Shown here one piece after another: positions 35,793-44,232 of a stretch of 64,000 bases of DNA. The position numbers were made by a program, and so were the translations under genes. The stretch spans positions 58,707-122,706 of the forward strand of contig JAYPYW010000001.1 of assembly GCA_038154685.1 (NCBI GenBank). The letters run 5' to 3'. The stretch is from GCA-002722245 sp038154685. Its GTDB lineage: Bacteria > Bacteroidota > Bacteroidia > Flavobacteriales_C > GCA-002722245. Every line of letters starts with the position of its first letter. Position 1 is the first letter of the stretch. The notes beneath the pieces are model-generated. The model saw only the letters and a program-made list of their open reading frames with translations, made no database searches and was not told where the DNA came from.

Positions 35793-36389
35793 ATGGCATT
35801 ACAAACCACAATTGAGAAAGCATTAACCGAATTTGATTTAATTCCGGATGAAAGAAAGGCAGATTTACAGAAATTAAGTGATTTTGTTAAAGACAGGAAT
35901 GGAATGGCAGATTTGATTTTCATTTGCACTCATAATTCAAGAAGAAGTCACTTATCTCAGGTTTGGGCACAAGTTGCTGCTCATCATTATGGTTTGTTTG
36001 GCGTTACTTGTTATTCAGGAGGAACTGAAGCAACTGCGTTTTTCCCTTCTGCAATCGAAGCTTTAAAACATCATGGTATAAATATCAAAGCACTATCAGC
36101 TGAGCCCAATCCAGTTTATGCTGTTAAATACGACGAAGATGTTCATCCAATTATTTGTTTCTCGAAAACTTATGATGATTCGTTTAACGCACAAAATGAT
36201 TTTGCAGCGGTAATGACCTGTGATCACGCCGATCAAAACTGCCCTTTTATCCCAACAGCTGGTGCTAGAATTCCAGTTAGATACGAAGACCCAAAAGTTG
36301 CCGACGGTACTCCTGGACAATTAGATAAATACATCGAAAGAAGCGCGCAAATCTGCAGAGAGATGCTGTATGCGTTTTCTCTAATTTAA
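35793..36389 (+). CDS. Arsenate reductase-like / low-molecular-weight phosphatase family protein
   Basis: A 198-residue cytoplasmic protein from the ATG at 35793; a longer frame from 35736 would contain the promoter. The P-loop is CTHNSRRS (C-x5-R), the mark of low-molecular-weight tyrosine phosphatase and thioredoxin-linked ArsC folds. Further Cys residues (TCYSGG, MTCDHADQNCPF) could serve a disulfide relay as in ArsC, and the TCDHADQNCP motif is typical of the Bacteroidota protein-tyrosine-phosphatase group. No arsenic transporter or ArsR gene is adjacent. Arsenate reduction is plausible but unproven. Confidence 0.82.
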   Translation: MALQTTIEKALTEFDLIPDERKADLQKLSDFVKDRNGMADLIFICTHNSRRSHLSQVWAQVAAHHYGLFGVTCYSGGTEATAFFPSAIEALKHHGINIKALSAEPNPVYAVKYDEDVHPIICFSKTYDDSFNAQNDFAAVMTCDHADQNCPFIPTAGARIPVRYEDPKVADGTPGQLDKYIERSAQICREMLYAFSLI

Positions 36390-36420
36390 TATTTCGATAA
36401 CTCTTTTGATTAATAATTCT

Positions 36421-36469
36421 CCCTCAGATATTTCTATTCCTTGGATTTTAATCTGAGAAATCTGAGGGC
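36421..36469. repeat. Inverted repeat, copy 1 of a dispersed GCCCTCAGAT element
   Basis: CCCTCAGATATTTCT (36421-36435) pairs with AGAAATCTGAGGG (36456-36468), with a 2-base bulge. Read on the minus strand from 36469, GCCCTCAGATTTCTCAGATT matches the element at 55200, where a 9-base insertion splits it. Both lie upstream of helicase genes. Confidence 0.55.
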
Positions 36470-36545
36470 AAATAATCGTCATCTTGTCAATAAAAAATTT
36501 TCGAGATCAATCAGATCAGCAAACGAAAAATTTATCTTTATGTGA

Positions 36546-38717
36546 ATGTCGCAAGAGATAAAACGTAGCCACGAATTCGACTTAGCTTTTAAGTTTATTA
36601 CCCAAACCAATAAGAATGTATTTCTTACTGGAAAAGCAGGTACTGGTAAGACTACGTTTTTAAAATATCTTAAGGCAAATACCCACAAAAACATTGTGAC
36701 TGCTGCACCAACTGGGGTGGCAGCAATTAATGCTGGTGGTGTTACTTTGCATTCGTTATTCCAATTACCGTTTGCGCCATACGCACCAACCGAAGACCCT
36801 AATCAGAATACACTCTCAAAACATCCTTTACTTTCACAAATAAAACTCAACGCTCAAAAAAGGAAGGTCCTGAGTAACATGGATCTGCTAGTGATTGATG
36901 AAGTTAGTATGGTTGCATCCAATACACTAGATGCAATTGATATTATTTTGAAAAGTGTTCGGAAGAACTTCGATTATCCATTTGGTGGGGTGCAAGTTCT
37001 TTTCATTGGGGACTTAAGACAATTACCTCCTGTGATTAAGAATCTCTCTCCTGAGGTTTTTCAAAGGATTTACAGATCCTACTTCTTTTTTGACAGCCTA
37101 ATTCTTCAACAGTATCCGCCTGTCATGGTCGAACTGAAAAAGGTTTACCGACAGGACGATGATGTTTTTGTTGATATTCTTAATGCTGTTAGGGAGAATA
37201 GCTTGAACCCAGATCATTTGGGAATTCTTAATGCTAGGTTAAATCCTAGTTTCAATCCAAAAAATGATGATGGATATATCACCTTAACTACCCATAATTC
37301 TCAAGCTGACGAGATTAACCAAACTCAAATAAATCAGCTTAAACAAGAAGAATTCGTTTTTAAGGCGACGATAAAGGATGATTTCCCAGAATCCATGTAC
37401 CCTGCAGAGGAAAGTTTGGTGCTTAAAAAAGGAGCCCAAGTAATGTTCCTGAAAAACGATACGGAAGAAAAAAAGTATTTCAACGGTAAAATTGGGATCA
37501 TTGATTACTTAACCGACAATGAAATATTTGTCAAATGTGAAGGTGATGAAGGGTTAATTGAAGTCAAGAAAGAAAAGTGGGAAAACGTACATTATAAAAT
37601 AGACGCTTCTACAAGAGATGTTGAGCAAGAAGTACTTGGTTCTTTCGTTCAATTCCCATTAAGGTTAGCATGGGCAATCACTATTCATAAAAGCCAGGGA
37701 CTAACCTTCGACAAACTAATTGTTGATGCTCAAAAAGCTTTTGCGAACGGACAAGTTTACGTGGCTTTATCTCGAGTAAGGTCATTGGACGGCTTAGTAC
37801 TTACTAGTCAAATATCAAAGCAATTTCTAGGCGCAAGTCATAACTTACAACATTGGGAAGCACATCATAATAAACCGGAAAAACTTCCAGCATTATTGGA
37901 AGATTCGAAAGTAGATTGTATTAGGACCGAATGTTTATTGATCTTCGATTGGAGTAATCCGGTAAAATTAGTTTCAGAAATAAACGGAGCTTCCAATGGA
38001 AATAAAGATAAACTAGATCCAGAAATACCAAATTGGACTTTAGCTTTACTAAATAAAGTTATCGAATTAAACTCCGTAGCGAAGAAGTTTCAAGTTAGTA
38101 TTTTCAAACTAACCTCTGATCCAGAATTTAAAGCCAATCAAGTTCAATTCCAACAAAGATTAAAAGATGCAGCCACTTATTTCTTACCTAAAATTGAAAT
38201 GGTAAAGGAAATGGTTTTACAACATCCAATTACATGCAAAACAAAGAAGTTAGCTGAGTTGTTTGATGAACCATTTGGTGAATTTGCTTCCTTCTTACAC
38301 GACATTGTGCACCAAATGAAATATTTGGAGAAAGGTGAATTCGATTTAGAAGTCTACTTAAAAGATTATCGAGTAAACAAAACACCGGAATTAAAGATTA
38401 AGAAGAGTTACGTTGCTAAAAAGTCTAAATCCCAATCACTAGTTTCTGCAGCCGAAATTGAGCACATCAATCTTTACCAGCAAATAGCATTATACAGAAA
38501 AGGACAATCCGAGAAAAAGAAAACACCTATCTACAAGATATTCTCCAATAAAGCCGTTAAAGAAATGTGCGAGTTCCTACCAAAAACGGAAGAAGCATTA
38601 TTGATGGTAAATGGAATGGGGCCTAAAACAGTAGAGCAATATGGCGAAGACCTAATCATGATAATCAAGCAATATTGCGAAGACAACAAGATTCAACCTA
38701 AGAGTTTGTTTGGATGA
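36546..38717 (+). CDS. Pif1-like SF1B helicase with C-terminal HRDC domain
   Basis: A 723-residue helicase. Walker A is GKAGTGKT (about residues 28-35), motif II VIDEVSM, then GDLRQLPPV, and the SF1 motifs LAWAITIHKSQGLTFD and YVALSRVRS, all typical of Pif1/RecD2-type 5'-3' helicases. The C-terminal 80 residues (IFSNKAVKEMCEFLPKT...LLMVNGMGPKTVEQYG) are an HRDC domain, preceded by an HTH-like segment (about 520-600). Likely acts on replication forks, R-loops or G-quadruplexes. It overlaps the next gene by 4 bases. Confidence 0.88.
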   Translation: MSQEIKRSHEFDLAFKFITQTNKNVFLTGKAGTGKTTFLKYLKANTHKNIVTAAPTGVAAINAGGVTLHSLFQLPFAPYAPTEDPNQNTLSKHPLLSQIKLNAQKRKVLSNMDLLVIDEVSMVASNTLDAIDIILKSVRKNFDYPFGGVQVLFIGDLRQLPPVIKNLSPEVFQRIYRSYFFFDSLILQQYPPVMVELKKVYRQDDDVFVDILNAVRENSLNPDHLGILNARLNPSFNPKNDDGYITLTTHNSQADEINQTQINQLKQEEFVFKATIKDDFPESMYPAEESLVLKKGAQVMFLKNDTEEKKYFNGKIGIIDYLTDNEIFVKCEGDEGLIEVKKEKWENVHYKIDASTRDVEQEVLGSFVQFPLRLAWAITIHKSQGLTFDKLIVDAQKAFANGQVYVALSRVRSLDGLVLTSQISKQFLGASHNLQHWEAHHNKPEKLPALLEDSKVDCIRTECLLIFDWSNPVKLVSEINGASNGNKDKLDPEIPNWTLALLNKVIELNSVAKKFQVSIFKLTSDPEFKANQVQFQQRLKDAATYFLPKIEMVKEMVLQHPITCKTKKLAELFDEPFGEFASFLHDIVHQMKYLEKGEFDLEVYLKDYRVNKTPELKIKKSYVAKKSKSQSLVSAAEIEHINLYQQIALYRKGQSEKKKTPIYKIFSNKAVKEMCEFLPKTEEALLMVNGMGPKTVEQYGEDLIMIIKQYCEDNKIQPKSLFG

Positions 38718-39832
38718 TAAAGTCTAGCGACAAATATTATTTACCCAATCTACATGGGTTAAGATTTATTGCCGCCTTTTTAATCATTATTCAACACATC
38801 GAACAAGTTAAATACTTGTTTGGCATTAGTTCCAACTGGATCGAATATTCTTTTTTACCTCAAATTGGAGAGCTTGCAGTGGTTTTCTTTTTTGTGCTTA
38901 GTGGGTTTCTTATCACTCACTTATTAATCAAAGAAGAAAAAGAAAACGGAGTCATAGGTATTAAAAAGTTTTACATCAGACGTTTTTTAAGGATAGCTCC
39001 GCTATACTTTCTAATTGTTGCCATTGCTTTTACTGTTCTTTTATATTTTAATATTTTCCATATACCTGGCTCCTCTCCGGATTCTACATCAAACAATCTC
39101 TGGGGAAAGTTATTATTTTACGCATTGTTTTTATCTAATGCAGTAATGCCAGTTTTTGGAGTTGTTCCTTATGCCGCGCCTACATGGTCTATTGGAACTG
39201 AGGAGCAGTTTTACTTAATATGGCCAGTACTCATTAAGAGAATAAGAAGGCGGCGAATTCAACTAATATCGTCAGTAATAGGTGTTTATATTCTTATTAA
39301 ACTTTTGTTGTACTCGCCTCTATTTACCGAATCGGAATGGGTGAATAAAACATTAAATATTTGGAATGCATTTAAAATTGATTGCTTAGGAATTGGAGCT
39401 TTAGTTGCTGTTTTATTGGCGGAAAACAAACAATTAATCAAACGTTTTTTAAATATAAAACTGTTCTATTTAACTGCCTTCCTCATTCCTGTTTTAGTTC
39501 TTTCTGGTTTTGAGATCCCTTATTTAAATCAGGACTTTTACAGTATTCTGTTCACTGTTATAATCCTCAACCTTGCCCTAAACAACGGCATAAAAATTTC
39601 ACTAGAAAATAAGATCTTAAATTACCTAGGAAAGATCTCTTATGGATTGTACCTATACCATATGATTGCTGTAGTATTTACCATTAAACTTTGTTTAGCT
39701 TTTGAAATTTATTCGAGTTGGGTTATTTATCCTCTATCCATTTTAATGTCTATTTTGGTTTCAAGTATATCTTTCGAATATTTTGAGGGTCATTTTTTAG
39801 GCCTCAAAAAGAAATTTGATTTTAGAGAATAA
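38714..39832 (+). CDS. OafA/YrhL-type membrane acyltransferase
   Basis: A 372-residue acyltransferase-3 family protein with about ten membrane helices. The N-terminal LHGLRFIAAFLIIIQHIEQ carries the family Arg/His residues, and FFFVLSGFLITHLLIKEE and TWSIGTEEQFYLIWP follow. It probably O-acetylates a lipopolysaccharide or exopolysaccharide sugar. Its start overlaps the helicase stop (ATGA), which couples translation although the two functions have no obvious link. Confidence 0.92.
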   Translation: MIKSSDKYYLPNLHGLRFIAAFLIIIQHIEQVKYLFGISSNWIEYSFLPQIGELAVVFFFVLSGFLITHLLIKEEKENGVIGIKKFYIRRFLRIAPLYFLIVAIAFTVLLYFNIFHIPGSSPDSTSNNLWGKLLFYALFLSNAVMPVFGVVPYAAPTWSIGTEEQFYLIWPVLIKRIRRRRIQLISSVIGVYILIKLLLYSPLFTESEWVNKTLNIWNAFKIDCLGIGALVAVLLAENKQLIKRFLNIKLFYLTAFLIPVLVLSGFEIPYLNQDFYSILFTVIILNLALNNGIKISLENKILNYLGKISYGLYLYHMIAVVFTIKLCLAFEIYSSWVIYPLSILMSILVSSISFEYFEGHFLGLKKKFDFRE

Positions 39833-39863
39833 CAAAAAAGCCACACCAAAGTTGGAATGTTAA

Positions 39864-40745
39864 TTATTTAAAACAATCTTCATCAATATCAATAACAAAT
39901 GTTTTTGAAGTTCCCATTGGACAACCTTCACCTTCGAATCCAATTTCAATTGTGTATGATTCTGCATGTTTAGGATCCCAATCAAATCCTTTATGACCAC
40001 TAGCAACTAATTCTCCATCTACCTTCATATATGCATTATCAACGTTAGTCATAAAAGTGAAACTGTTACAAGAATGCTGAGTTTTCTCAACAGCAAAGCT
40101 TTCGCAATCAACCTCTTCATCTTTCTTAAAACACTCCTCATCAACATCGATTACAAAAGTTCTTGATGTTCCACCTGGACAACCTTCACTTTCATGGGCA
40201 ATTTTTACTTCATATCTACCTGGTTCTTTAGGATCCCAGTCATATGCCTTATTACCACTAGCGACTAACTCTCCATCAACATACATTGCTGTAGCCTCGG
40301 AATTTGCCGTAAAAGTATAACTACTACATGAATGTTCTGTTTTCTCAACAGCAAAGCTTTCGCACTCAACCTCTACATCCTTTTTAAAACACTCCTCATC
40401 TACATCAACATCAAAACCAACAGTCACTGGCTCATCGCATAAATCACTTTTATATACAGCTTCAACAGTATAATTCCCTGCTTCAGTTGGATTAAACTCA
40501 AAAGCACTAGAATCATTACCAAAATGCACTGGAGTAGGATTTGGATGTGTATATACATACCAATCTGGGTTAGGATCTACTTTACTTACGTTGGATGTAA
40601 ATGTATAACTGCTGCATGAATTTTCAGTTCTTTCAACTCCAAACTCTTCACAGTCAGTAATGTGATCTGTAGTTACTTCTTTTTCACATGCAGCAAAGGA
40701 AGCTGCGAATAACACTAGTAAACTTGTTTTTTTTAAAAAATTCAT
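39864..40745 (-). CDS. Lipoprotein with three tandem Cys-rich repeats
   Basis: A 293-residue lipoprotein (lipobox FAAC, Cys20). After CEKEVTTDHITD come three repeats of 80-90 residues. Each begins CE(E/S)F.VE.T..SC.S.TF and ends in V(I)D(V/I)DE(E/D)CFK; copies 2 and 3 also share DGELVASG, DWDP and GCP-GTS. Four Cys per repeat suggest two disulfides and an Ig/PKD-like fold. Predicted surface or periplasmic anchor. It carries the same promoter motif as the sigma gene 2.4 kb away, so it is probably a target of that sigma factor. Function unknown. Confidence 0.78.
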   Translation of the reverse strand: MNFLKKTSLLVLFAASFAACEKEVTTDHITDCEEFGVERTENSCSSYTFTSNVSKVDPNPDWYVYTHPNPTPVHFGNDSSAFEFNPTEAGNYTVEAVYKSDLCDEPVTVGFDVDVDEECFKKDVEVECESFAVEKTEHSCSSYTFTANSEATAMYVDGELVASGNKAYDWDPKEPGRYEVKIAHESEGCPGGTSRTFVIDVDEECFKKDEEVDCESFAVEKTQHSCNSFTFMTNVDNAYMKVDGELVASGHKGFDWDPKHAESYTIEIGFEGEGCPMGTSKTFVIDIDEDCFK

Positions 40746-40793
40746 AATTCTTAGTTTAAGTTCTTAATAACCTCAATAGCGAGGGGTTTTGTA

Positions 40794-40823
40794 ATAAGAG
40801 AAACTACCTTAAAAAAGGTTGGG
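40794..40823 (-). promoter_or_regulatory. ECF-type promoter of the triple-repeat lipoprotein gene
   Basis: On the minus strand CCCAACC (40823-40817), 17 bases, TCTTAT (40799-40794). The AAC core is typical of ECF -35 boxes. Motif and spacing are identical to the site before the sigma gene. Confidence 0.6.
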
Positions 40824-40840
40824 TGAAGAATGAAAAAAAA

Positions 40841-42640
40841 TTAAAATTTATAAAAAAATCCGCTGTAAACCCTAATAGAATAAGGGTTAAATTGAAATTC
40901 AGAATTTTTAGAAAATCCGCTAGTTTGATAATTTAAACTCGGTAATAAAGTAATTCCTAGTCCATTTATTAAGTCAATTTGTGTACCTAAACCGAAAGAA
41001 CTAGAAAAGTTTAAACTCGCAATTTGAGCATGATTTTCCGTTGTAGCTGTTTCTGATAAAAAGGTTATAGATACTTCCGAAGAAGAATTAGTCATGATAT
41101 TAAATTCGCCTCCTAATTTAATTAATGGTTTTATCCATTTATTACCCGGCACCCATTTAACATCAAATGGAATATTAATCGAAGTATAGACTAACTTTTC
41201 ATTGTAGGTTATCTCTTTATTAAACAAGAACTCATTTAAATCAGTTCCCTCAGGAGCCATTTTAATTTCAATTAAGTCTGGGCTTTGGGTATTTCCAAAT
41301 AGTCCGTTTATTTCAACTATGCCAGATGGATAGCTGGCCTTTATTACAGGTAAGTTATTTATACCATCCACTGTTTTTTCATAATCATAGTTGAATTTAC
41401 TTGCACTAAATCCAAATCCAATTTGGAATTGGTTTTTGATTGTATAACTGGCTCCGATTTCAAATAACCAAGTGAAATTGGAAGTTAAAAGAGAATCGAA
41501 GAAATGATTATTAGAACCGTTTTTGGTAACCCTTTGATATTGATACTCAGGAACAGCATAAGCTGTTATCATCCATTTTCTAGTCGAATCATTCTTCAAT
41601 TTTTTCTTTTGTTCCCTTTCGCTTGGTTTTACTTTACTAGTATCGGAAATAACAGCCAAATTAGAATCTAATGTAGTATCAGGTGAGTTAAAATTATTAG
41701 TATCAAGAATTGAACTATTCAATGCTAATGTAGAGTCTTGAGTAGAATTTAAACTATCTGTATTGATCTCTGAACTTGTATTTAATGAACTTGATGTCTC
41801 TCCTTTATTATCTAGATTTTGAACCGTTGTTCTCAATGGTTTACTCGTAACAAGTTCATCCGACTTATTTTCTAAAGATGCTTTTAATGAATCCGATGAA
41901 GGTTGAGTTTTTTGAATGCCATTTTGAACTAATTCAGCACCTTTTTCTGAGGTAGATTTTTTAGTACCCAAATCAATTAAATCTGTTTCAGAATCTTGAC
42001 CTTTAAGATTTTGACTAACTGATTTTCTATTAATTAATTTTTGTCTGGTTCCTAAATTTAATTCTGCACTACTCTCCGTCTTGTTTTTAATAGCATCTGA
42101 ATTAGATCCTGATTGATTTGTTTCTTTTAATTGAGTTTTATCTTCCTCAAATTCCCTTTCTTGTTCTAAACTTATTGAAAGCGGATTTATTAGTCTTTTA
42201 TTTTCAATTTCACTAGGCTCAGAAGAATTAATTACTTTATTTATTTTGTTGGCTGGCCTATTATCTTTTTCAATTTCAACTATCGATTTTTGAGGTTCAG
42301 ATGATGCTGTAATATTACCTTCTGATTCAGAAGAAACACCAACAGTCAAATAAGTACCTAAACCAACTATCAATAAGCCTAAAAACAACCAATATACACC
42401 TCTGTATTTCCTAGATTTTTCTTGAGTTGCTTCATCTATATTTTGCCATAAATCACCAGGTGGCTCTATACCTTCATTAAGCTTTTCACGAATTTCATTA
42501 TCGAAGGCATCATCCTCAATTTGTTCAAATTGCGCATTCAAATCCTCCCAAGCATTTTCAGGAGGGGTGATACCACCCTGTTCAAAGCGTTTTTTTAAGC
42601 TTTGGTCAAAGTTGTTTATATGGCTATTATTCTCCGACAA
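40841..42640 (-). CDS. Anti-sigma-like protein fused to an outer-membrane barrel domain
   Basis: A 599-residue protein with no signal peptide. The cytoplasmic N-terminus has two related segments, FDQSLKKRFEQGGITPPENAW and FDNEIREKLNEGIEPPGDLW (residues about 11-65), of the kind found in Bacteroidota anti-sigma/barrel proteins. One membrane helix follows (VYWLFLGLLIVGLGTYLTVGV, about 82-102). Then comes a 250-residue low-complexity Ser/Asn/Lys/Glu/Thr linker, and a C-terminal region of about 240 residues with alternating beta strands ending SIRVYSGFFYKF, a barrel-like end. It starts 4 bases after the ECF sigma gene. Predicted to hold the sigma factor at the inner membrane and signal from the outer membrane; this is inferred from layout. 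Confidence 0.78.
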   Translation of the reverse strand: MSENNSHINNFDQSLKKRFEQGGITPPENAWEDLNAQFEQIEDDAFDNEIREKLNEGIEPPGDLWQNIDEATQEKSRKYRGVYWLFLGLLIVGLGTYLTVGVSSESEGNITASSEPQKSIVEIEKDNRPANKINKVINSSEPSEIENKRLINPLSISLEQEREFEEDKTQLKETNQSGSNSDAIKNKTESSAELNLGTRQKLINRKSVSQNLKGQDSETDLIDLGTKKSTSEKGAELVQNGIQKTQPSSDSLKASLENKSDELVTSKPLRTTVQNLDNKGETSSSLNTSSEINTDSLNSTQDSTLALNSSILDTNNFNSPDTTLDSNLAVISDTSKVKPSEREQKKKLKNDSTRKWMITAYAVPEYQYQRVTKNGSNNHFFDSLLTSNFTWLFEIGASYTIKNQFQIGFGFSASKFNYDYEKTVDGINNLPVIKASYPSGIVEINGLFGNTQSPDLIEIKMAPEGTDLNEFLFNKEITYNEKLVYTSINIPFDVKWVPGNKWIKPLIKLGGEFNIMTNSSSEVSITFLSETATTENHAQIASLNFSSSFGLGTQIDLINGLGITLLPSLNYQTSGFSKNSEFQFNPYSIRVYSGFFYKF

Positions 42641-42644
42641 TCTT

Positions 42645-43190
42645 TTAAATGCTTGTGTTTACCGTTTGTAAATTAATCACAGCCGCTTTTAACTTTTTTC
42701 GGGCATCAAATAACTGTGATTTTGAGGTTCCTAAACTTATTCCTAATTGGTCTGATATCTCTTTATGAGAATACCCTTCGATAGCATATAAGTTAAAAAC
42801 CATTCTAGTACCTTCGGGTAACTTCTGGACTAAACCAGTAAGTTCTTCAATATTTAAATTTTGAATAGCATCATTCCAGTTTTCATTTGAATTAACTGCT
42901 GATTCGATATTCTCTACATTATTATATCGAGCATTCTTTTTCACTACTTCTAGAGCCGTATTTACAAAAATCCTCTTTACCCAACCACTTAAAGCCTCTG
43001 GTTTTTTTATCTGATTGAGATTCTTATAAACTAAATAAAAAGCTTGCTGAAAAATATCGTTAGCATCATCCTTGGAGCTGGCATATCGCATGCAGACACT
43101 ATACATCTGGGAGGCATATTGATCATACAATTGCTTCCTAGCTGCTGGGTCAAATTTTAAACAACCCTTTATTATTTCTTCATTCGTCAA
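42645..43190 (-). CDS. ECF-type RNA polymerase sigma factor
   Basis: A 181-residue sigma-70 family protein with region 2 (MYSVCMRYASSKDDANDIFQQAFYLVYKNL, about 29-60) and region 4 (LPEGTRMVFNLYAIEGYSHKEISDQLGISLGTSKSQL, about 125-161). It lacks regions 1 and 3, as ECF factors do. It is followed by its likely anti-sigma gene and preceded by a promoter motif shared with the nearby lipoprotein gene, which points to autoregulation. Confidence 0.95.
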   Translation of the reverse strand: MTNEEIIKGCLKFDPAARKQLYDQYASQMYSVCMRYASSKDDANDIFQQAFYLVYKNLNQIKKPEALSGWVKRIFVNTALEVVKKNARYNNVENIESAVNSNENWNDAIQNLNIEELTGLVQKLPEGTRMVFNLYAIEGYSHKEISDQLGISLGTSKSQLFDARKKLKAAVINLQTVNTSI

Positions 43191-43224
43191 ATCTATCTGC
43201 CTCTGTACTGGGTTATACTCTTAG

Positions 43225-43254
43225 ATAAGATAAAGAAACGAAAAAAAGGTTGGG
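43225..43254 (-). promoter_or_regulatory. ECF-type promoter of the sigma factor gene
   Basis: On the minus strand CCCAACC (43254-43248), 17 bases, TCTTAT (43230-43225), about 35 bases before the sigma ATG. It matches the site at 40794-40823 in both boxes and spacing; the T-run after AACC is shared too. Confidence 0.6.
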
Positions 43255-43351
43255 CGGGTTTTGATCTTTTTTATGATTATTACAATAATTCATCCGGTTT
43301 TTACCATTTTACCAACTGTCATTGCGTTACTTTAATCCTTAAATTTAGCTA

Positions 43352-44203
43352 ATGGCCGAAAAAGGATATCCTACACATAAAATTAAGCCAAGTAACAATA
43401 AACTTGAGTTCCGAATTGAGGAAATTGCGTTTAATAATCACTACAATGTAAATGATCCTCATGCGCATGATTATTATGAAATTTTCCTTTTTGAAACTGG
43501 CGGTGGAATTCATACAATTGACTTTATTGAAACTCCTATACAGCCTAACTCTATTCATTTAGTTATCCCAGGGCAAGTTCACACTGTTGGGCGGGAAGGT
43601 TCCTGTACAGGTATGGTAATGATGTTTTCGAAAGAGTATTTAGAGGGGAGCTCAATACTTATTGATACAATAAATGCCTTTCCGTTCATACGCCCTAATA
43701 AAACTCCTTACATCAAAGAAATAGATGAAGTTAACTTCAAGTTCATTTTTGATATTGTAACCAAAGTTTTTAACGAGAATGCAAATACAGGATTTAACGC
43801 CAAACAAATTATTCAATCTTACTTAAATATTGTTTTATTAAAAACCCAAGAAGTTTTTGCGGATCAAAAACAAGAAGTATCTCCAATTGTAAACTCTGCG
43901 CTCTTTTATATTGAGCAAAATATTAGTCTGAATTTAAAAACGGAAGACGTTGCAAGTGCTCTAAATATAAGTGCAGAAGCCATTAATATTCAATTTAAAA
44001 AAGACTTGAATTCAACCCTTAAAAATGTAATTAAAGATTACTTATTGAGGGCTCTAAAAAGAACCCTCTTATTGAATAAATTATCCCTAAAAGAAATTGC
44101 TTACGATTTCGGTTTTAACGATCCTTCCTACTTCACCAAGTACATTAAAAAAGAACTAGGTTGCACACCAAACGAGTTTAGAGAGAAGTATTCAAAACCC
44201 TAA
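43352..44203 (+). CDS. AraC-family transcription regulator
   Basis: A 283-residue regulator. The N-terminal cupin-like domain includes DPHAHDYYEIFLFETGGG and the C-terminal AraC HTH (about 185-283) ends with AYDFGFNDPSYFTKYIKKELGCTPNEFRE, the family signature. It has no signal peptide. Such proteins usually respond to a small ligand. It is transcribed away from the ECF operon and toward the adhesin gene (convergent, 29-base gap). Target genes are unknown. Confidence 0.93.
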   Translation: MAEKGYPTHKIKPSNNKLEFRIEEIAFNNHYNVNDPHAHDYYEIFLFETGGGIHTIDFIETPIQPNSIHLVIPGQVHTVGREGSCTGMVMMFSKEYLEGSSILIDTINAFPFIRPNKTPYIKEIDEVNFKFIFDIVTKVFNENANTGFNAKQIIQSYLNIVLLKTQEVFADQKQEVSPIVNSALFYIEQNISLNLKTEDVASALNISAEAINIQFKKDLNSTLKNVIKDYLLRALKRTLLLNKLSLKEIAYDFGFNDPSYFTKYIKKELGCTPNEFREKYSKP

Positions 44204-44232
44204 TCTCTGAAAACTGAAACCTGAAGCCTTTC

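Noticed and set aside
36546..39832. Helicase plus acyltransferase as an antiphage island
   Set aside because: Both are common housekeeping-type families; there is no nuclease, sensor or mobile-element gene beside them.
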